Source of the DNA: Nipponacmea schrenckii
Lineage: Eukaryota > Mollusca > Gastropoda > Lottiidae
Length of the DNA stretch: 64,000 nt
Assembly: GCA_030562195.1 (NCBI GenBank)
Contig: CM060200.1
Location: forward strand, 13,268,001 to 13,332,000
Reading direction: 5' to 3'
Shown here: piece by piece, positions 1-13,745 of the stretch
How the letters are laid out: each line of letters starts with the position of its first letter
How positions within the stretch are numbered: position 1 is the stretch's first letter
Program-made: the position numbers and the translations under genes
Notes under the pieces: generated by a model
What the model saw: the letters and a program-made list of their open reading frames with translations, nothing else
Database searches by the model: none
Told to the model about the DNA's origin: nothing

Positions 1-532
1 TTTTAAGAGATAATTCTATTTTGAGATCATAATTTATCAGGGACTGTCTCTTTAACAGGTAGCTAGCTTGTTTAACAGTTCAATGATTATTCACAATATC
101 AATAATCTGTATCAATACTAGCCAATACAATACCCTTATAATCTTCTATTTCAATAGAATGTCAATGCACATACAATTAGACTTTTCTTTACAATTTTTA
201 TAGTCCTTGCTTTTTATTCTTTTCAATATGCGATATAATTAGAGACATGCATTTGATTATCAATAAAAGCTTGTAGTTGATCTTTATATAAAATATGACA
301 ATATTATCAATATTTATCCAACCGTATTATACTAATCAATGTAATTTTTAATTTAAAATTTCCCTAACCTTAGTGATCTCTTAATTGATTTTTTCTCTCA
401 TTTCACAAAATATTGAAAATTTCAATAGCACGCCATATTTTTATCTTAAATTGTACCTCCATAAAATCATATTTTCAAATAATAAATGTTTTTTTATATT
501 GCAAACAGACAATCTAAGACTCTTAAATAGTT
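1..532. other. AT-rich, nothing recognised
   Basis: No ORF, repeat or splice pattern that I can support. Confidence 0.5.
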
Positions 533-996
533 GTCAATTGTAGAGTGATATAAAAATACCACTGTTAAAATGGTGTTCAAAACAACAATTGTAGAGTGAT
601 ATAGACATTAAAGTGCTAGAAATATCACTGTTAAAATGGTGCTCAATACATGAATTGTAGAGTGATATAGAAATACCACTGTTAAAATTGTGCTTCATAG
701 AAATACCACTATTAATATAGTGCTCATTTCATCAATTGTAGAGTGATATAGAAATACCACTGTTAAAATGGTGCTCAATACATCAATTTGTAGAGTGATA
801 CAGAAATACCACTCTAAAAATTGTGCTTCATAGAAATACCACTATTAATATAGTGCTCATTTCATCAATTGTAGAGTGATATAGAAATACCACTATCAAT
901 ATAGTGTTTATTTCGTCAATTGTAGAGTGATATAGAAGTACCACTGTTAAAATGGTGCTCAATACATCAATTGTAGAGCGATATAGAAATACCACA
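533..996. repeat. ~51-bp minisatellite
   Basis: Tandem units of tcaattgtagagtgatatag, aaataccactgttaaaatgg, tgctcaataca with shorter ~30-bp variants (cttcatagaaataccactat). About nine to ten units, imperfect. Short minus-strand open frame here is only a by-product. Confidence 0.9.
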
Positions 997-2334
997 AAAT
1001 GAAACTCTGTAAACAATGTGGATGGACAGTAGACCAATCAATAAATATCTTACCTCAACCATACTTGACTTTACAAACTGAAAACCAATAATGTATAATC
1101 TCCCTTACAAAAAACTCTTCCCTAAACTGTTTTTATTTACGTCTTATTAAAAAATATTATTCATTATGTATTTAAACTGCCTAAGGGTAAATACAATCTA
1201 GTTTTAAATAAATAATACTTGATACATCACAGCTGTGAAAGGACCAAAGTCATAAAACAATTAAGTCAAGTTTTGTAGGCGTGTTTGATTTAAGTGGTTT
1301 GTACTTTATTTGTTACAAATTTGAAAATTTGACTTATATATGTATTCCCTTGCTTAACATATGAGTAAGAATGAACAATGCAATGAGTAATTTTCTTTAG
1401 GGGGCACTGTCTCAAATGTAAAGCTTGCATTTTGAATCTCAACCCCAACTGTTGTTCCGCAATTAATTCAGTCTACCCCTATTAATTCAGTCTACCCCTA
1501 TTTATACTCTACTCTATCTCTACTCTTCAGACTAGTCCCTTCAGTGACATGATGTGTGTTAGCAACATTTGGTTTTGGGTCTGAAACTTTAGAAATAAGG
1601 CCTAGCTATTAAGAACAAAATTCCTTTCTGTAGAATGAAATGAAAGTAAATTTTTTAACTCAACTAATCCAGAAAATACATGACTAAATTTATGTTGCTA
1701 CAATCATACTTACAACCAATGATGATCAAGTGTAATAGAGATTTATAAAATTAGCCTAACCCCTAGTAACACTGTTCAGTATAAGAATCTGGTTCACCTT
1801 CAATCAGTGCAGAGAATAAATACTATTGCAATTATAATACAATTTTGAATCCTTCATAGTATTTCTCACATTCCTAACTCAAAGATACAAGACTTTAACA
1901 CATAGAGGTGGTAATATCTAAACCAACAAAATTAAGAAACATGTGTCTTAAGCAGTCAAGTTACCCAAGTTGAAATTATATTTCATTAATTTATTATAGT
2001 AATATTGGTAGTGTGTTAATTGAATTAGGTTTATAGATTTATTGACTAGTTGTCAACTAGTAACTGGTTTACATCTGATAAAATACCTAAATCACTATAG
2101 TACCCAACTACTATTCTGACTAATTTTTATACTAATAAAAACTATAACATGTTACATGAGACAGCTTGTATAGAATATTATCTCCAGTTTGCATCATGAT
2201 AAATGAATCCTTTCTCCAGGCTTAATATAAATTTTGTGTGAAATGCATACAGTGAGGTCAATATTTCAAATATTTACACAGGTTATTGAAGTATAATAGA
2301 TATTTACCTAATATATTACATGTTCTTATTTACT
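997..2334. other. Non-coding, nothing recognised
   Basis: Only a short direct repeat, attcagtctacccctatt, near 1466-1500. Confidence 0.5.
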
Positions 2335-2890
2335 TAAACATTACGCATATAGAATTACACATATAGAACTACACGTATAGAATTACACAAATATAACAGT
2401 AATTGCTTGATTTTATATTACACATTTCATACAATAATATATATTTACATTATAATTTTATCTGAAAATATTACTCATACACAATTAAACACATATCATG
2501 CATATAGAATAACACATATATAACTTTATGTGTAAATTTTTACTCTTTTCCACACACATTATATATTATGTTACTATACACATGCAAATATATGTTTATA
2601 TATCATAGATATAGATTAACACGTTTTATAAAACTTTATGTGTAACTTAAATTTACTAATATTTCACACATATAATAATATTACTTTACACATACAAATA
2701 TGTTTTTATATCATAGATATAAAATAACACATATACATATTATTGTATAAAATTACACATATACAACTTTATGTGATAATATTACATGTATAGACCCTTA
2801 CATTTACCAACAGATGTAAATATATACAAATTTATGTGAAAATGTTACACATGGTAGAGAATTACACATTAAATATACAAATTTATGTAA
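2335..2890. repeat. AT-rich degenerate tandem repeat
   Basis: Recurring acacatatagaattacacat and aactttatgtgtaaatatta phrases in loose tandem array with alternating forward and complementary sense. No ORF. Confidence 0.7.
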
Positions 2891-2938
2891 ATATTTTATG
2901 CAATTTCCATATTGTATACAAACAATTTACAATTTCCA

Positions 2939-3077
2939 TTAACATACATGCCTGCAAATTCTCCATCTATAATGATGGTCTGTGAACTACACCATTTTTT
3001 GACGCTATGTTTATTTCCAAGGTGTTAGATAATGAGCCATCATTAGAATTGGAGAATTTACAGGCATGTATGTATGT
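2939..3077. mobile_element. Fold-back (MITE-like) element
   Basis: Arms acatacatgcctgcaaattc, tcca and, inverted, tggagaatttacaggcatgt, atgtatgt, extended by atgatgg/ccatcat, flank a ~58-base centre. Imperfect 40-bp inverted repeats, total ~139 bp. No clear target duplication. Confidence 0.6.
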
Positions 3078-3875
3078 ATGCCATGATGTGTCTCAGATGT
3101 AAATGAGAAAATTAGATGTCTGGAGTCTCTTTAGTATAATAATATGAGTTCAAGTATGTGCACATTGAAATCTCCTTTCATAAAAACCAGAAATAAAATC
3201 ATGAATGCACTATGATTGAAGGGGATTGGCCGTCGGTCAGTGGGGTACAGTAGTTTCAGGTCTTTGAAGTGGACAGTAATTAACTCTAAATCTGGACTGG
3301 TCAGATAACATATTGACAAGTACAACATTTATTCTCTAGGTGTTTGGTCAGCCTTTTATAGTGGTCTTGACCTTCTGTTCATATGGTTCTAAACAATAGC
3401 CATATGACTTTAATAACTGAACTTTGTTTTCAAACAAAACACCTCAATTTTAATGGTCTTCAAACACAATCTAACCTTACTCTAGAACATTATGATGGTT
3501 TTATCATCAACTATAAATATTGCAGTAGTTTAATAATAGCTTTAGAAATTCTGCAATATTAAGATAACAGTGGGCAAGAGTTTTATATCAAGTATAAGAC
3601 TTGGTATAATATGAAATATCTATTCAAAATGAAAGGCAGAATAATCTTTTAAATAATTCAAGAGCAGATGAAATTCAAAAATCTATAATTAGTTCCAGAT
3701 ATTGACAATAATGAATAAAACCAAGAATGATTTTAAAACATTAATGGGGTATTTTTGGTATGTTGCAGTTTTTTGTGTAATTTGCTATGATCTATGATGC
3801 GTTTGATAAAAAATTTGCATATTGCATGTTTAATAGAAATGCCTAATTTTGTTACAAAAGTGAGTCATGATATTT
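3078..3875. other. Non-coding, nothing recognised
   Basis: The short minus ORF at 3131-3328 has no recognisable content. Confidence 0.4.
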
Positions 3876-4260
3876 GCTGAAGCAGCCTATGTTATAAATA
3901 TAGGTGAAGGTTGTCAATTCAAATTTTATAGTTATATACAAGTATATACGGTACCTTTTAACATGATAAAAAAATCAATTTGGTTTTCAAAATGTAAGTA
4001 AGGTAGTCAATTAAAAATTTAAGGTTTTAAAATGATAAAAAAATTTAATTTGGACTAATTTTTACCTGATGCAGCCTATGTTATAAATCTTGGATAAGGA
4101 AGTTATTCTGAATCATATATACCTTTTGATAAAGGTTACAATGTTAAACAAAATCCAATTTGTGCTGCTGTAAGTTTCATCTGCAGCGACCTATATACCG
4201 GTATATATAACCTATAAATGTAGGTTAAGGTTGCCAATTCAATTCAAGTGGTTATTTCAG
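3876..4260. repeat. Diverged triplication
   Basis: Three related segments starting gcagcctatgttataaatat (3885), gcagcctatgttataaatct (4072) and gcagcgacctatataccggt (4183), each followed by a ...aggttg.caattcaa.. phrase. Non-coding. Confidence 0.5.
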
Positions 4261-4767
4261 CCGGAAACTGTCTTTATTGAAAAGTCTTAGGTTTAAAAAA
4301 TCTATACACATAACGTGACTGTACAAATATACCAAGTATTCACATTTTTACCACCACCAAGATTTGGAGGCTTAATGGATATTTGAGTAAATACAGCCAG
4401 ATAACCATTTATTCACTGTTATCAAATATTTGAAATAATGAAGTCCCCAGGAAAGTTTCTAACTGAAGAATCTCTCATTATCTGAGCAATTTTATTCAAA
4501 TAATGTAATTTTATAACCTAATTGATAGACATAGGATGTGACATTTTCCATTCTGATTACAATCAAACACAATTCTGTGACCTGAATTTATTTTTTGAAA
4601 ACAATTGTTAATGTTTAACGCCCATTGCTGAAAGGTCAAAGGTTTAAATTGTGTTTTGCATTGATGTCCAGCAGTTTCATCTCTTAGTGAATATTCATTT
4701 ATAATTTAGCTTTATTAATTCCATTATATTTCAGTATTCCATGTTTCTGATCCATTTTAATTCAGCT

Positions 4768-4997
4768 TATTCCATTGCAATTTAGCTTTAAGTATCCCAA
4801 TGTCATTTAGCTCTAAATATTCTAATGTCATTTAGCTCTAAATTTTCTAATGTAAATTTAGCTCTAAATATTCTAATGTCATTTAGCTCTAAATATTCTA
4901 ATGTCATTAAGCTCTAAGTTTTCCAATGCAATTTAGCTCTAAGTATTCAGATGTTCTCATGTTATTCAGCTCAAAGTGTACTAATGTAATTTAGCTT
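4768..4997. repeat. 26-bp tandem repeat
   Basis: About nine units of tctaatgtcatttagctcta followed by aatatt, increasingly diverged at both ends. Confidence 0.9.
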
Positions 4998-6086
4998 TTT
5001 TTTTAAAAAAAGTTATTTCCAATGTTTTTTAAATGTATACATTGTCCTAAATTCCCAAAAAAATTTTAGAAAACCTCCTTAAAAAAAGTACTATCAGTGT
5101 CCCCGATACACATAAAATTTTTAGAAAACCTCCTTAAATATCCTTTAATGTTGAACTATAAAGGTTTTGTCAACTTTCATCAAAGCACACGTTACTGTAG
5201 ATTTAACCCAAAAATGTCCCCAAATAATAGCTTTAAGTATTAGTTAGATAAATGGAAATTGTACTAAATGACATAGACTACTGACATATACTATTTATCT
5301 TTATTATATCAAATACTAATTCACTCTAATCAGTGATAGTACTTTTCATTTTACTATGTATTAGTACATGTACCAAATCAAATAATAGAACTCATAGAAG
5401 ATACTACAGCAAATTCTCTCTTTGAAAAGAATAAATCACACTTTAATGCTATGGGATTTCTTTCATTAAAATTTTATCATGCAACAAATTTGAAATGGTT
5501 GGTTGGTAGTGGATAAAGTTAACGCAAATTTGAAAGACTTCTCTCCAAACAAACAGGAAAAGTTAGTAAATTGAGTCAACTCTTAAAAGAATTAGCCCCT
5601 TTATTTTAAGGTGGAATTCATATTTCCAGTACCTAAGCTGCAAATTAACAACAAATTATTCCACAGTTATCATTTACAAATAGATGTACACAGTGTGTAA
5701 CAACATGTTTCAGATACAGTATTTCTAGATGTAAGAGATTGTAAAATGATCTCATTTGTGACAAGAGTACAAATTGGAGATTAAACTGTCACTGTAATAC
5801 AACAGATTGATAAGGACAGACAACAGATGTGGGGATACAGTGTGAAGGGATACAGGTAAAACTATGTAATATGATATGACAGATGGACTGATTATTTACC
5901 CTCTGATAGCAATGTCAGTGAACTTCTGTTACACCTGTCTCTAGGCAAATTTAGCCAGGACCTATTACTAAACTATCACTTAACAATATTTATACAAACT
6001 GCTGTCATTCATCAAATTGGGGAAATAATCATTAAATTTGTTAATTTCATGTATGCTTAGTTTATGACTGATTAGTTCCAAACGAG
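4998..6086. other. Mostly plain non-coding DNA
   Basis: Holds two copies of tttagaaaacctccttaaa (5065, 5118), related to the end of repeat A. Otherwise nothing. Confidence 0.4.
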
Positions 6087-6470
6087 TAACTGGATATCTG
6101 AATATGGTGTAACTGGAAATCTGAATATGGTGTAACTGTATATCTGAATATGGTGTAACTGTATATCTGAATATGGTGAAACTGTATATATGGTGTAACT
6201 GTATATCTGAATATGGTGAAACTGTATATCTGAATATGGTGAAACTGTATATCTGAATATGGTGAAAATGGATATCTGAATTTGATTAAACTGGATATAT
6301 GAATATGTTGAAACTGGATATCTGAATATGATTAAACTGGATATCTGGATATAGTAAAATGGATATCTGGATATGGTAAAACTGGATATCTAACTATTAT
6401 TAAATTGGATATCTGGATATGGTAAAACTGGATATCTGTATAAGATGAAGTGGATATCTAGATAAGGTCA
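6087..6470. repeat. 23-bp tandem repeat
   Basis: About seventeen units of aactgtatatctgaatatgg plus tgt, drifting to aactggatatctggatatgg with ta-a near the right end. Confidence 0.9.
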
Positions 6471-9400
6471 CAATTTGTACAAATGATAGGAACATTTATA
6501 TCAGAATAAGTGCTGCATATTTCAAGTGAAATGGTTGTGTTAAATAAAAAAAACTCATTTTGAGTAATATGCTCATCTTTAGTCAATATCTTTATTTCAC
6601 TGATATGAATCTAATTTTAAACTATTTATCAGTAAGCTTACAGCACATGTTCAGGATATCTGGATTAGGATCAAATGACAGCCCTTCAGACACAGACCTG
6701 AAGTGTAACTAGGTATCCAAAATATGTATAAAGTAGGCCAATGGATGTAAGACAAGAAGAACAGGTCATATTTTTGTCCTCTGATCTCTCTTTGTTGAAA
6801 TGTCAGTTTATATGTTATATTGCTCTATTGTTTACCAAAGGATGTTTACAACAGTTATATTTCAAATCGGTCAATGAATTTTCAATGGACCAATGAATGA
6901 AGCAAATGAAAACATACTATTCCTGCGAAATATTAACAATATACAATAATGTTTTACCAAATTGAAAGCTAGAGGATGTTAATGTTCGTTGTAAATGTAA
7001 AATAATGGAAAAACATTACAACACGGCACACAATACCATCAGCACACAATTGACCAGATAGGGAAATAACATTGAACAATAAAATATCTATCAATAATTC
7101 AATATGAGGAAACAAGTAACAGATACATGTCTGCTAATATTACTAATAAAAAGCTCATGTTAATATGGAACTGGACCAATGGAATTTTTTAGAACTAGCA
7201 GACGTCATGATAAATTTATTGACTCGACCATGAATAAGATAATGCTTTTCTGAACAGGTGATTTATTATTCTTTAATATGATTTGACACCGAATTCTTTT
7301 CAAAAATATAGTAATGTGAGAAAGGCAATAGGGTAAAACTAGTACAACTGTAGAATTCAAAAAGGAGTAGATCACTGCCCAACTACTTTTGTTATTTTTC
7401 AAAATGAAACTTGGATAACCTGTTTAAATGGCAGAGGATAACCATCAAAATTGTAACCTACTAAAAATATGTCCCTTTTTCAACAATTATCAACACTTTT
7501 GCAAGCCATATACATTTCTTTCTTTAAAGAAATTTCCTTTTGAAAAAAGCCATTAACCATATTCTTTCAAAAAGGAAACATATACACCATTAAACAATCT
7601 TGGCAAAAAGGAGATCTCAATCGTTTTACAGGGTGAGCATTAAAGTTAAGATTTTCAGAAAAACAACAATGTTCAAACTGAAAATGATGGAGATTTTTCA
7701 ATCGGAAAATGACGAAGTATTTTTTCTCGCTGATAACCACAAAGTAAACTCTTCCTTGCCTTTGACATCAATCGTTAACCATTCCCTATACTAGTAACCT
7801 TCAAAATTGACATTTGATGGATCTATGACACACAATGATGAATAAACTGAATTAAACTAAGTGGCCTATTTTCTGCATTCAGCTGTCAGGCCATTAAAAT
7901 GAGTTTGAATTTCATGACTGTATCCCAGCTGTATAATAAATGACAATAAATGCATTGGTAGGGAAAATAAAATCTTACCATGACTTATTACTAGCGTGTC
8001 AGATACCACTATGTCATGTCTTATACTGTCCTTCTAATTGATTTTATGACAAGAAGACCTGCAGTACAACTCGTTCCCGTTCAGCAATAAAACTACATGT
8101 TAACTCAATACTAAATTTCTCTGCACATGAAATGTGTAATAAAGTCTTCTCTGCTTGCAGTATTTTTATGTATTAAAGTTATAGTCCCAAATAAATCTAA
8201 TAGAATTCTTAATACAAAAGTATCTGTTTTTATTACAAACAGTGTGTATTGTACAAATTATCCACATATCTAATCAAACTTAGAAGAAACAAATTCTTAT
8301 TTTAGTCAAATTGGTTATTTATCAGACTTTAAATAATTTTTTATACAAAATAAAAGGATATTTCTTCCATACATATACTGGAATTTAACGTATTCATGTA
8401 CCCTTTGTCACCGAAAGTTTTAAAGTTACCCTTTTTATCTGGGATTTCACCTTTAAGTTATCTGAAAGCTAATATTGACAAACGAGCTGATAAAATTAAA
8501 CTAGATCATTTTACCTGGTAACACACTAGATTTCTGCAGCGAAAACCACTCACTTCTGTCTAAAAACTTTAATAATAATAATGGTAATCAGATATCCAAT
8601 ACTGAGTCATTCACTCTAATATCTAATCACAATATCAAGATTCACAAGTCTTAAATTTACTGCTTTTCACTTGTACACAAAACACATGACAACGCCATAC
8701 AACAGTTTTCTATTGAACAACTACTTCGTGGTCTTTTTTGTTTTTTTTTCAAAGAAGAGTTCAAAAGGATTAAAATATCCTAAATAATAGTCAAATAAAG
8801 TTTCACTTTCTTTTTCAGCTACCACAAATAGATAAATAGATCCTAGCTTGTTCACAGATAATCCTATACTGATATAGGTCTGTTATCAACCGATAAATAT
8901 CAACAAGATAGGGAAAGCAAACATAACCACAACCACCTACACTCTAGCCAGGTAGATATACACTGTTCACTATATACCTGACACAAACAACCACTATCAC
9001 TTGAACAAATAAAATGGGGGGATCTGACACACATGAGTAGTTCTGTGCTAACTACATCAAGTTATGGTTTCCACAGCTTACACAGTAACTAAGGCCAATT
9101 GAAATAAAATATTTGATGGTTGAGTGAGTGTCATCTGATTAGTTTTGCTAATTGCTTGTATTTGATTAATGAATACTGACATGCAGTCCTAATTAATTTC
9201 TACCACAACACAATCATATAATTCTCTTAAAGTCAGTCCAATGCACCTGCCAACTCTGCACTGACCATTGATTTTTACATCAAGACATTTCCAATAACAT
9301 TCCTTAGTCCCCAGGATAATGATACCATGACCGATGCTAATGAATGAGTCAAATTATAGCTTGAGTATAATGATATGTTAATTATGCGCATATTGATAAA

Positions 9401-10374
9401 GCATAAAAGCCTTTGATGTGGAATTTAAATAAATAGATGGATGCTTTTTATATATTAAGAAAACTTGAACCTTTATTTTAAGCCAAATAATATTCCTTCA
9501 AATTCACAATAAAATTCACTAAATTTTAATAAAATTATGCAAAATTGCAAATACAGACAATGAAGTTGTGCATATAAAAAATATCAAGATGATCGAAGGG
9601 CAATGCATCATAAAACATCAAAAGTAAATTTTATGGCCAATGACAATAGATAGAGTAGTGTTCAGTCTAATAAATTATACCTCATCAACACCTACAACTA
9701 GCACCTACTACCTACAATTACACCCAATTAACACCTTATCATAATAGTACCAAAACTTTTATTATACCACTATCTAAGTCTTCCCCTTTAGTCCTTTCTT
9801 ATTCATACCTTTTGTAAATCTTTGGAAAAACAATGTCATTGGGACTTGGTGTGCCTTTTTTATTCTTTTCAAAATGAATCCCATTTTGATGATGTTTTGG
9901 TAATTTCCTGCCAAATTAATCGGATATTATCATTTAATTAAATGAAGGTCTTTGTTTCCAAACCTGATCTAATTAAGAAATAGATGTGACATACCAATAC
10001 AAATTTTTTCAATTAGTTTCAATACCATTTACTTTTAGTTAATGAATATTTTTAAAGGAGAACCATCTTCAATCAAATTATAACATAAGATGGTAAAACT
10101 AGTTCACCCATTGCATATGAAATAAATAAGCACAAGGAAAATTTGGATTTCGGATAAAACTTTTACAAAACTAAACTATAGAGTAATTTTAGTAAATAAC
10201 AAGTCCACTGGACTTTCATTGCTCAATGTTATAAATTGTATTTTTGACCTGTGTTGAATTAAACAATTACAAAGAACGGGTGAGCCACTTTTTGGATTTT
10301 GATTATATGAATTTAGTCTTCAGAAGTAAGTACACACATGGGTTTAAAGATTTGAATTTTGAAATTGAGCTATG
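6471..10374. other. Long AT-rich stretch, nothing recognised
   Basis: Small ORFs (7205-7402 minus, 7600-7794 plus) look random. No domain, no convincing exon edges. Confidence 0.4.
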
Positions 10375-10520
10375 AACACTATTACTAATCAGTTTTCGCA
10401 AAAAATTTCTGACACAAAGATATGATTGGTCAAACGAATGATGAAGTTGTCCTTTTAAAGGCAAACCATTAAAGATATGTTGAAATTTTTCCTCTGTAAT
10501 AAAAGGTTTAATAGAGAATT
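10375..10520 (-). repeat. Dispersed repeat C, copy 1
   Basis: Minus strand: ctttaatggtttgcctttaa, aaggacaacttcatcattcg, tttgaccaatcatatctttg, resembling 48820-48900. The small minus-strand ORF here is part of the repeat. Confidence 0.45.
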
Positions 10521-10760
10521 TCACACAATGAAACTGAATCTAAAATATGGTTTTGTAGAAAGCATTTTTTAAACAAAGAATATGGTGTGTTGCAGTTTAT
10601 TTTAAAACCCTAGGCTATCATAGCAATAAGATATTTAAGGAAACTAATTGGTTAATAAGGAAGCCTTCAAGATATTAATAAATCAAATCTGTAAATTATT
10701 GTCAATATTTATCCGAATAAAAGAAATAATTTAATCATACTGCAAATATTATACACTTCA

Positions 10761-10910
10761 TTAAAATACAAAACTATTATGGATATACTACTCCTTCCTT
10801 TAATATTTGCAACGTTTCAATTCACATACAGGAATCTTTATCAAGCACAAACTAATGATGATGAATATTAAAGGAAGGAGTAGTATATCCATAATAGTTT
10901 TGTATTTTAA
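10761..10910 (-). mobile_element. Penelope-like 3'-end hairpin element
   Basis: A perfect 47-bp inverted repeat (10761-10807 and 10864-10910) around a 56-base loop. On the minus strand the loop reads cttgataaagattcctgtat, gtgaattgaaacgttgca, the 3'-end signature of Penelope-like elements. The arms share attatggatata with those of the 41.1-kb element. No protein remains. Confidence 0.7.
10812..10846 (-). ncRNA. Candidate degenerate hammerhead core
   Basis: Minus strand: cttgataa, stem II gattc...gaatt with loop ctgtatgt, then gaaacg. It departs from CTGATGA at two positions, so it is probably inactive. Confidence 0.4.
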
Positions 10911-11061
10911 TGCTCAATCTACTTCTAAATGTCATTCAAAGATTATTATACACTTCTTCTATATCGAATGCATGATAATATTTCTTTAACATATCAAATT
11001 TTCTTAAAGTCATCTGGATTAAGATTATTTTTTTTTCTAAATGTGTTATGTGTATCAGAGG

Positions 11062-11215
11062 CACATCAAACATTTAGTTTTAGTGGAATTGCAAAAAACC
11101 AGACATCTGATTGATAATTGGAATGGTGAAAATTTATGCTCACAGTGTGCTCCATATACATACAAATTGTTGAAAACCTCTCTACAATCCCTTTAAAGTT
11201 CAAGTCTTGGTGCAA
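11062..11215 (+). repeat. Dispersed repeat A, copy 1
   Basis: acatttagttttagtggaat, ccagacatctgattgataat, tggaatggtgaaaatttatg, acatacaaattgttgaaaac match copies at 16610 (plus) and 20005 (minus) in order. Class unknown. Confidence 0.6.
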
Positions 11216-11633
11216 ATATGAGACGGTAGTCTAAATTCACACCTTCAAGTTCAGTCCCTAATATTTCAAAGAAGTCTGCTAGACAACTACAGTTGTGAAT
11301 AACTGTCAAAGGTTGGAGATACAAATATATTAGTCTACATTTATGTTGGATTGCCCACCTCTCACTTGCTAAGAGCAGACGTCAAACAGACCAATTTGAT
11401 TATTCACAATGTAATATCAACTGATGAATAGCCCAATTAATGAATTTCTTTTCAAATTAATCTCTTTGTTTATATCAAAGTTAACAGTTTAATAAAAGCA
11501 CCAAGTGTTAGCCATACAATAATGGCTTAATGTTTCCATACAGAAATAAAAGGGCTGAGTCTCCTTTGTTTTCGGTTTCTATGTGAGAATTAATGTGATC
11601 GGAGGGAGATGTTAAATCTCTTCACAATCTCCA

Positions 11634-11819
11634 CTAGAAATAGATGGCGCTTTCTCTTCTTTCTGGCATCAAAAGATTACTACATAAAATCCAGTCCTTT
11701 CTTCTTGAAGACAAGATTTTATTATGGTCTATTTCAGACTGTTGATTAATCACTTTCACGCCGTCAATAAAATTGGGTCTCTGAAATTCTCTTTGATTAA
11801 ATCCCTGATTAGGATCCAT
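11634..11819 (-). other. Small unrecognised ORF
   Basis: 61 codons, MDPNQGFNQREFQRPNFIDG at the start. Composition is hydrophilic and protein-like, but there is no known family, donor or partner exon. Confidence 0.15.
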
Positions 11820-13629
11820 AAATTAACGACATTATCAAATGAAAAATCAAGAAGTTGACTCATTTATAGTCGACAAGAGAAAATTTCAGTCTTAGAAAAA
11901 AAAAGATGTGAATGAGAAACAAGACATTCGTTGATTCGACAAACCAAATTGAATTACATCGAAATTAATTCATTTAATTTACAATTTTGCTTCATTAGAT
12001 ACAGCCCTGTCTGAATATGTCTCCCAGTTGGTTGGAGTAATTTGTTTTATGGCTATATTTACATCTGTTTTATATGTAAAACAGTTCTATTTTGCTTAAT
12101 GGTCATGTTTTATGAACATTAATCACATTAAAACAGCTTTCACTTACATGTTTGACCAAAGTCAGTGGAGGACAATAATATTTAGGAAATAATTCCTTTT
12201 GATGTTGCCAAAAGAATATCAGCTTATTTCAATAAGACTTTTGATAATCATATACGCAACTAGCACACCTTAAATTACTTGATAGAGTTGTGAACTTTTG
12301 CCTTTTCTTATCCGCAAAACATTTAGCCATGGAATCGATCTGCCTGTTGACTTTTGTCGACTGTGTGATTTTAAATCATGAAGCATGCCCCTGAAACAAT
12401 ATGTCTAGTCCTTGTCATAGAAAAAGACAAACAATGTCATGTCAGACATTGAAATATATTGAAGTCTATATCTTAACCACCTTGGAAAAAAAATTGGTAA
12501 GAGAAGTATCAATATGGCACTCCCATGGGAAGATCATTCACCTTGACAAGCATCACATGGTTTTACGTGTCAAAATGTTTAATGAGCCACACAAGTAAAT
12601 GCTACCAGAGCAATTCATGGACTTGCTATATTTCAACAGCTGACTAAATATGTTTTCACTTTGAAGAGTTACACTGAGCCTAAAGCTATGCTACAGATTA
12701 GTTTGAGCCTTTTTCCACACCTTATTGCATTGGCAGAATTGCTTCATGATTTAATCTGCACTTATATCTACTAATCTAGGCTTAAGTAATCCAGTGCTAT
12801 AAGTAGTCATAATATGGTTGAGCTTAATGGAGTATTATTTCAGTAGCATATTTGGTCAATGGTCTATTATTGTAGAAGAATACCTATTTAACAGACAGTT
12901 GTAGGGAGGATTAGCAATATTAATCTTTAGATGATAATCCATAACCATAATTTACACCCACGTTTTACCAGCAGGCGGTCAAAATCTGGATTATGAAACT
13001 TGAATTCCTGCATTCTTGAACATCATCATTTACCAAGGTACACAAGAGTAGCTTTTAAAACTGCATTCATTTCATTTCATACCCAGTCAAAAGTATGATC
13101 TATTTTTAGTCCTTTTTCACCTTCAGTGTATGGACATGTGTTTGATGAAAATAGAATACCTATTTTACTTTTAAACAATGAGCAAATGATGCCTTTTACT
13201 ACAAATTTATGACCATTCAAAGAGTTAAAATTTTGTAATTAACTTTGAGAGTAATATTGTCAGGGAGAAATAGTCAAATGTGATTGCAGGTGCATTAGCT
13301 ATTTCAGAAGCAACTGAGGAATTGTGTGAAATTCCATTCCCTGCAGGGAAAGTAGAAAACCATTCTCTCTAAAACAACTGTTGGCGAATATAAAAGAATC
13401 AATTTGCAGCAAAGTCAACATGCACCCAGTTACATCAAATAAAATAGAATATTTGTCAGATGATAATGGGAAAAAATAAAGATTTAATAGAGAAAAGCCC
13501 ATAGTGTTTGTGTTTGAACATAAATCACATTCTAGTTAACCTTCAATCCATCATTCCCTCTCTGTTAATTAATCAATTTAGAAAGACCAGTATGAAGACT
13601 AGCAGGAACTAAACATCATTGATTCCTTA

Positions 13630-13745
13630 CCGATTCCATCCACGTTTACAATACAGTTCCTGTCTCCGCTGCCATGCTGGCCGAACTTTGAATAGAAAAA
13701 CTTAACGAAGGATATCACTAATTCTCTTTAGCGTTCTCAGTATTC
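13630..13745 (-). other. GC-richer segment with a possible minus-strand donor
   Basis: Minus strand: ttcggccagcatggcagcgg, agacaggaactgtattgtaa, acgtggatggaatcg/gtaagg. Base composition rises sharply here. One frame reads SKFGQHGSGDRNCIVNVDGI; another gives a 9-codon ORF starting at a good ATGG. It could be an exon or 5' UTR; neither is established. Confidence 0.25.

Noticed and set aside
533..996. CRISPR-like regular spacing
   Set aside because: No unique spacers between units; this is a eukaryotic minisatellite, as are the other arrays in the window.
828..1037. 69-codon minus-strand ORF
   Set aside because: Lies inside the ~51-bp minisatellite and translates the repeat.
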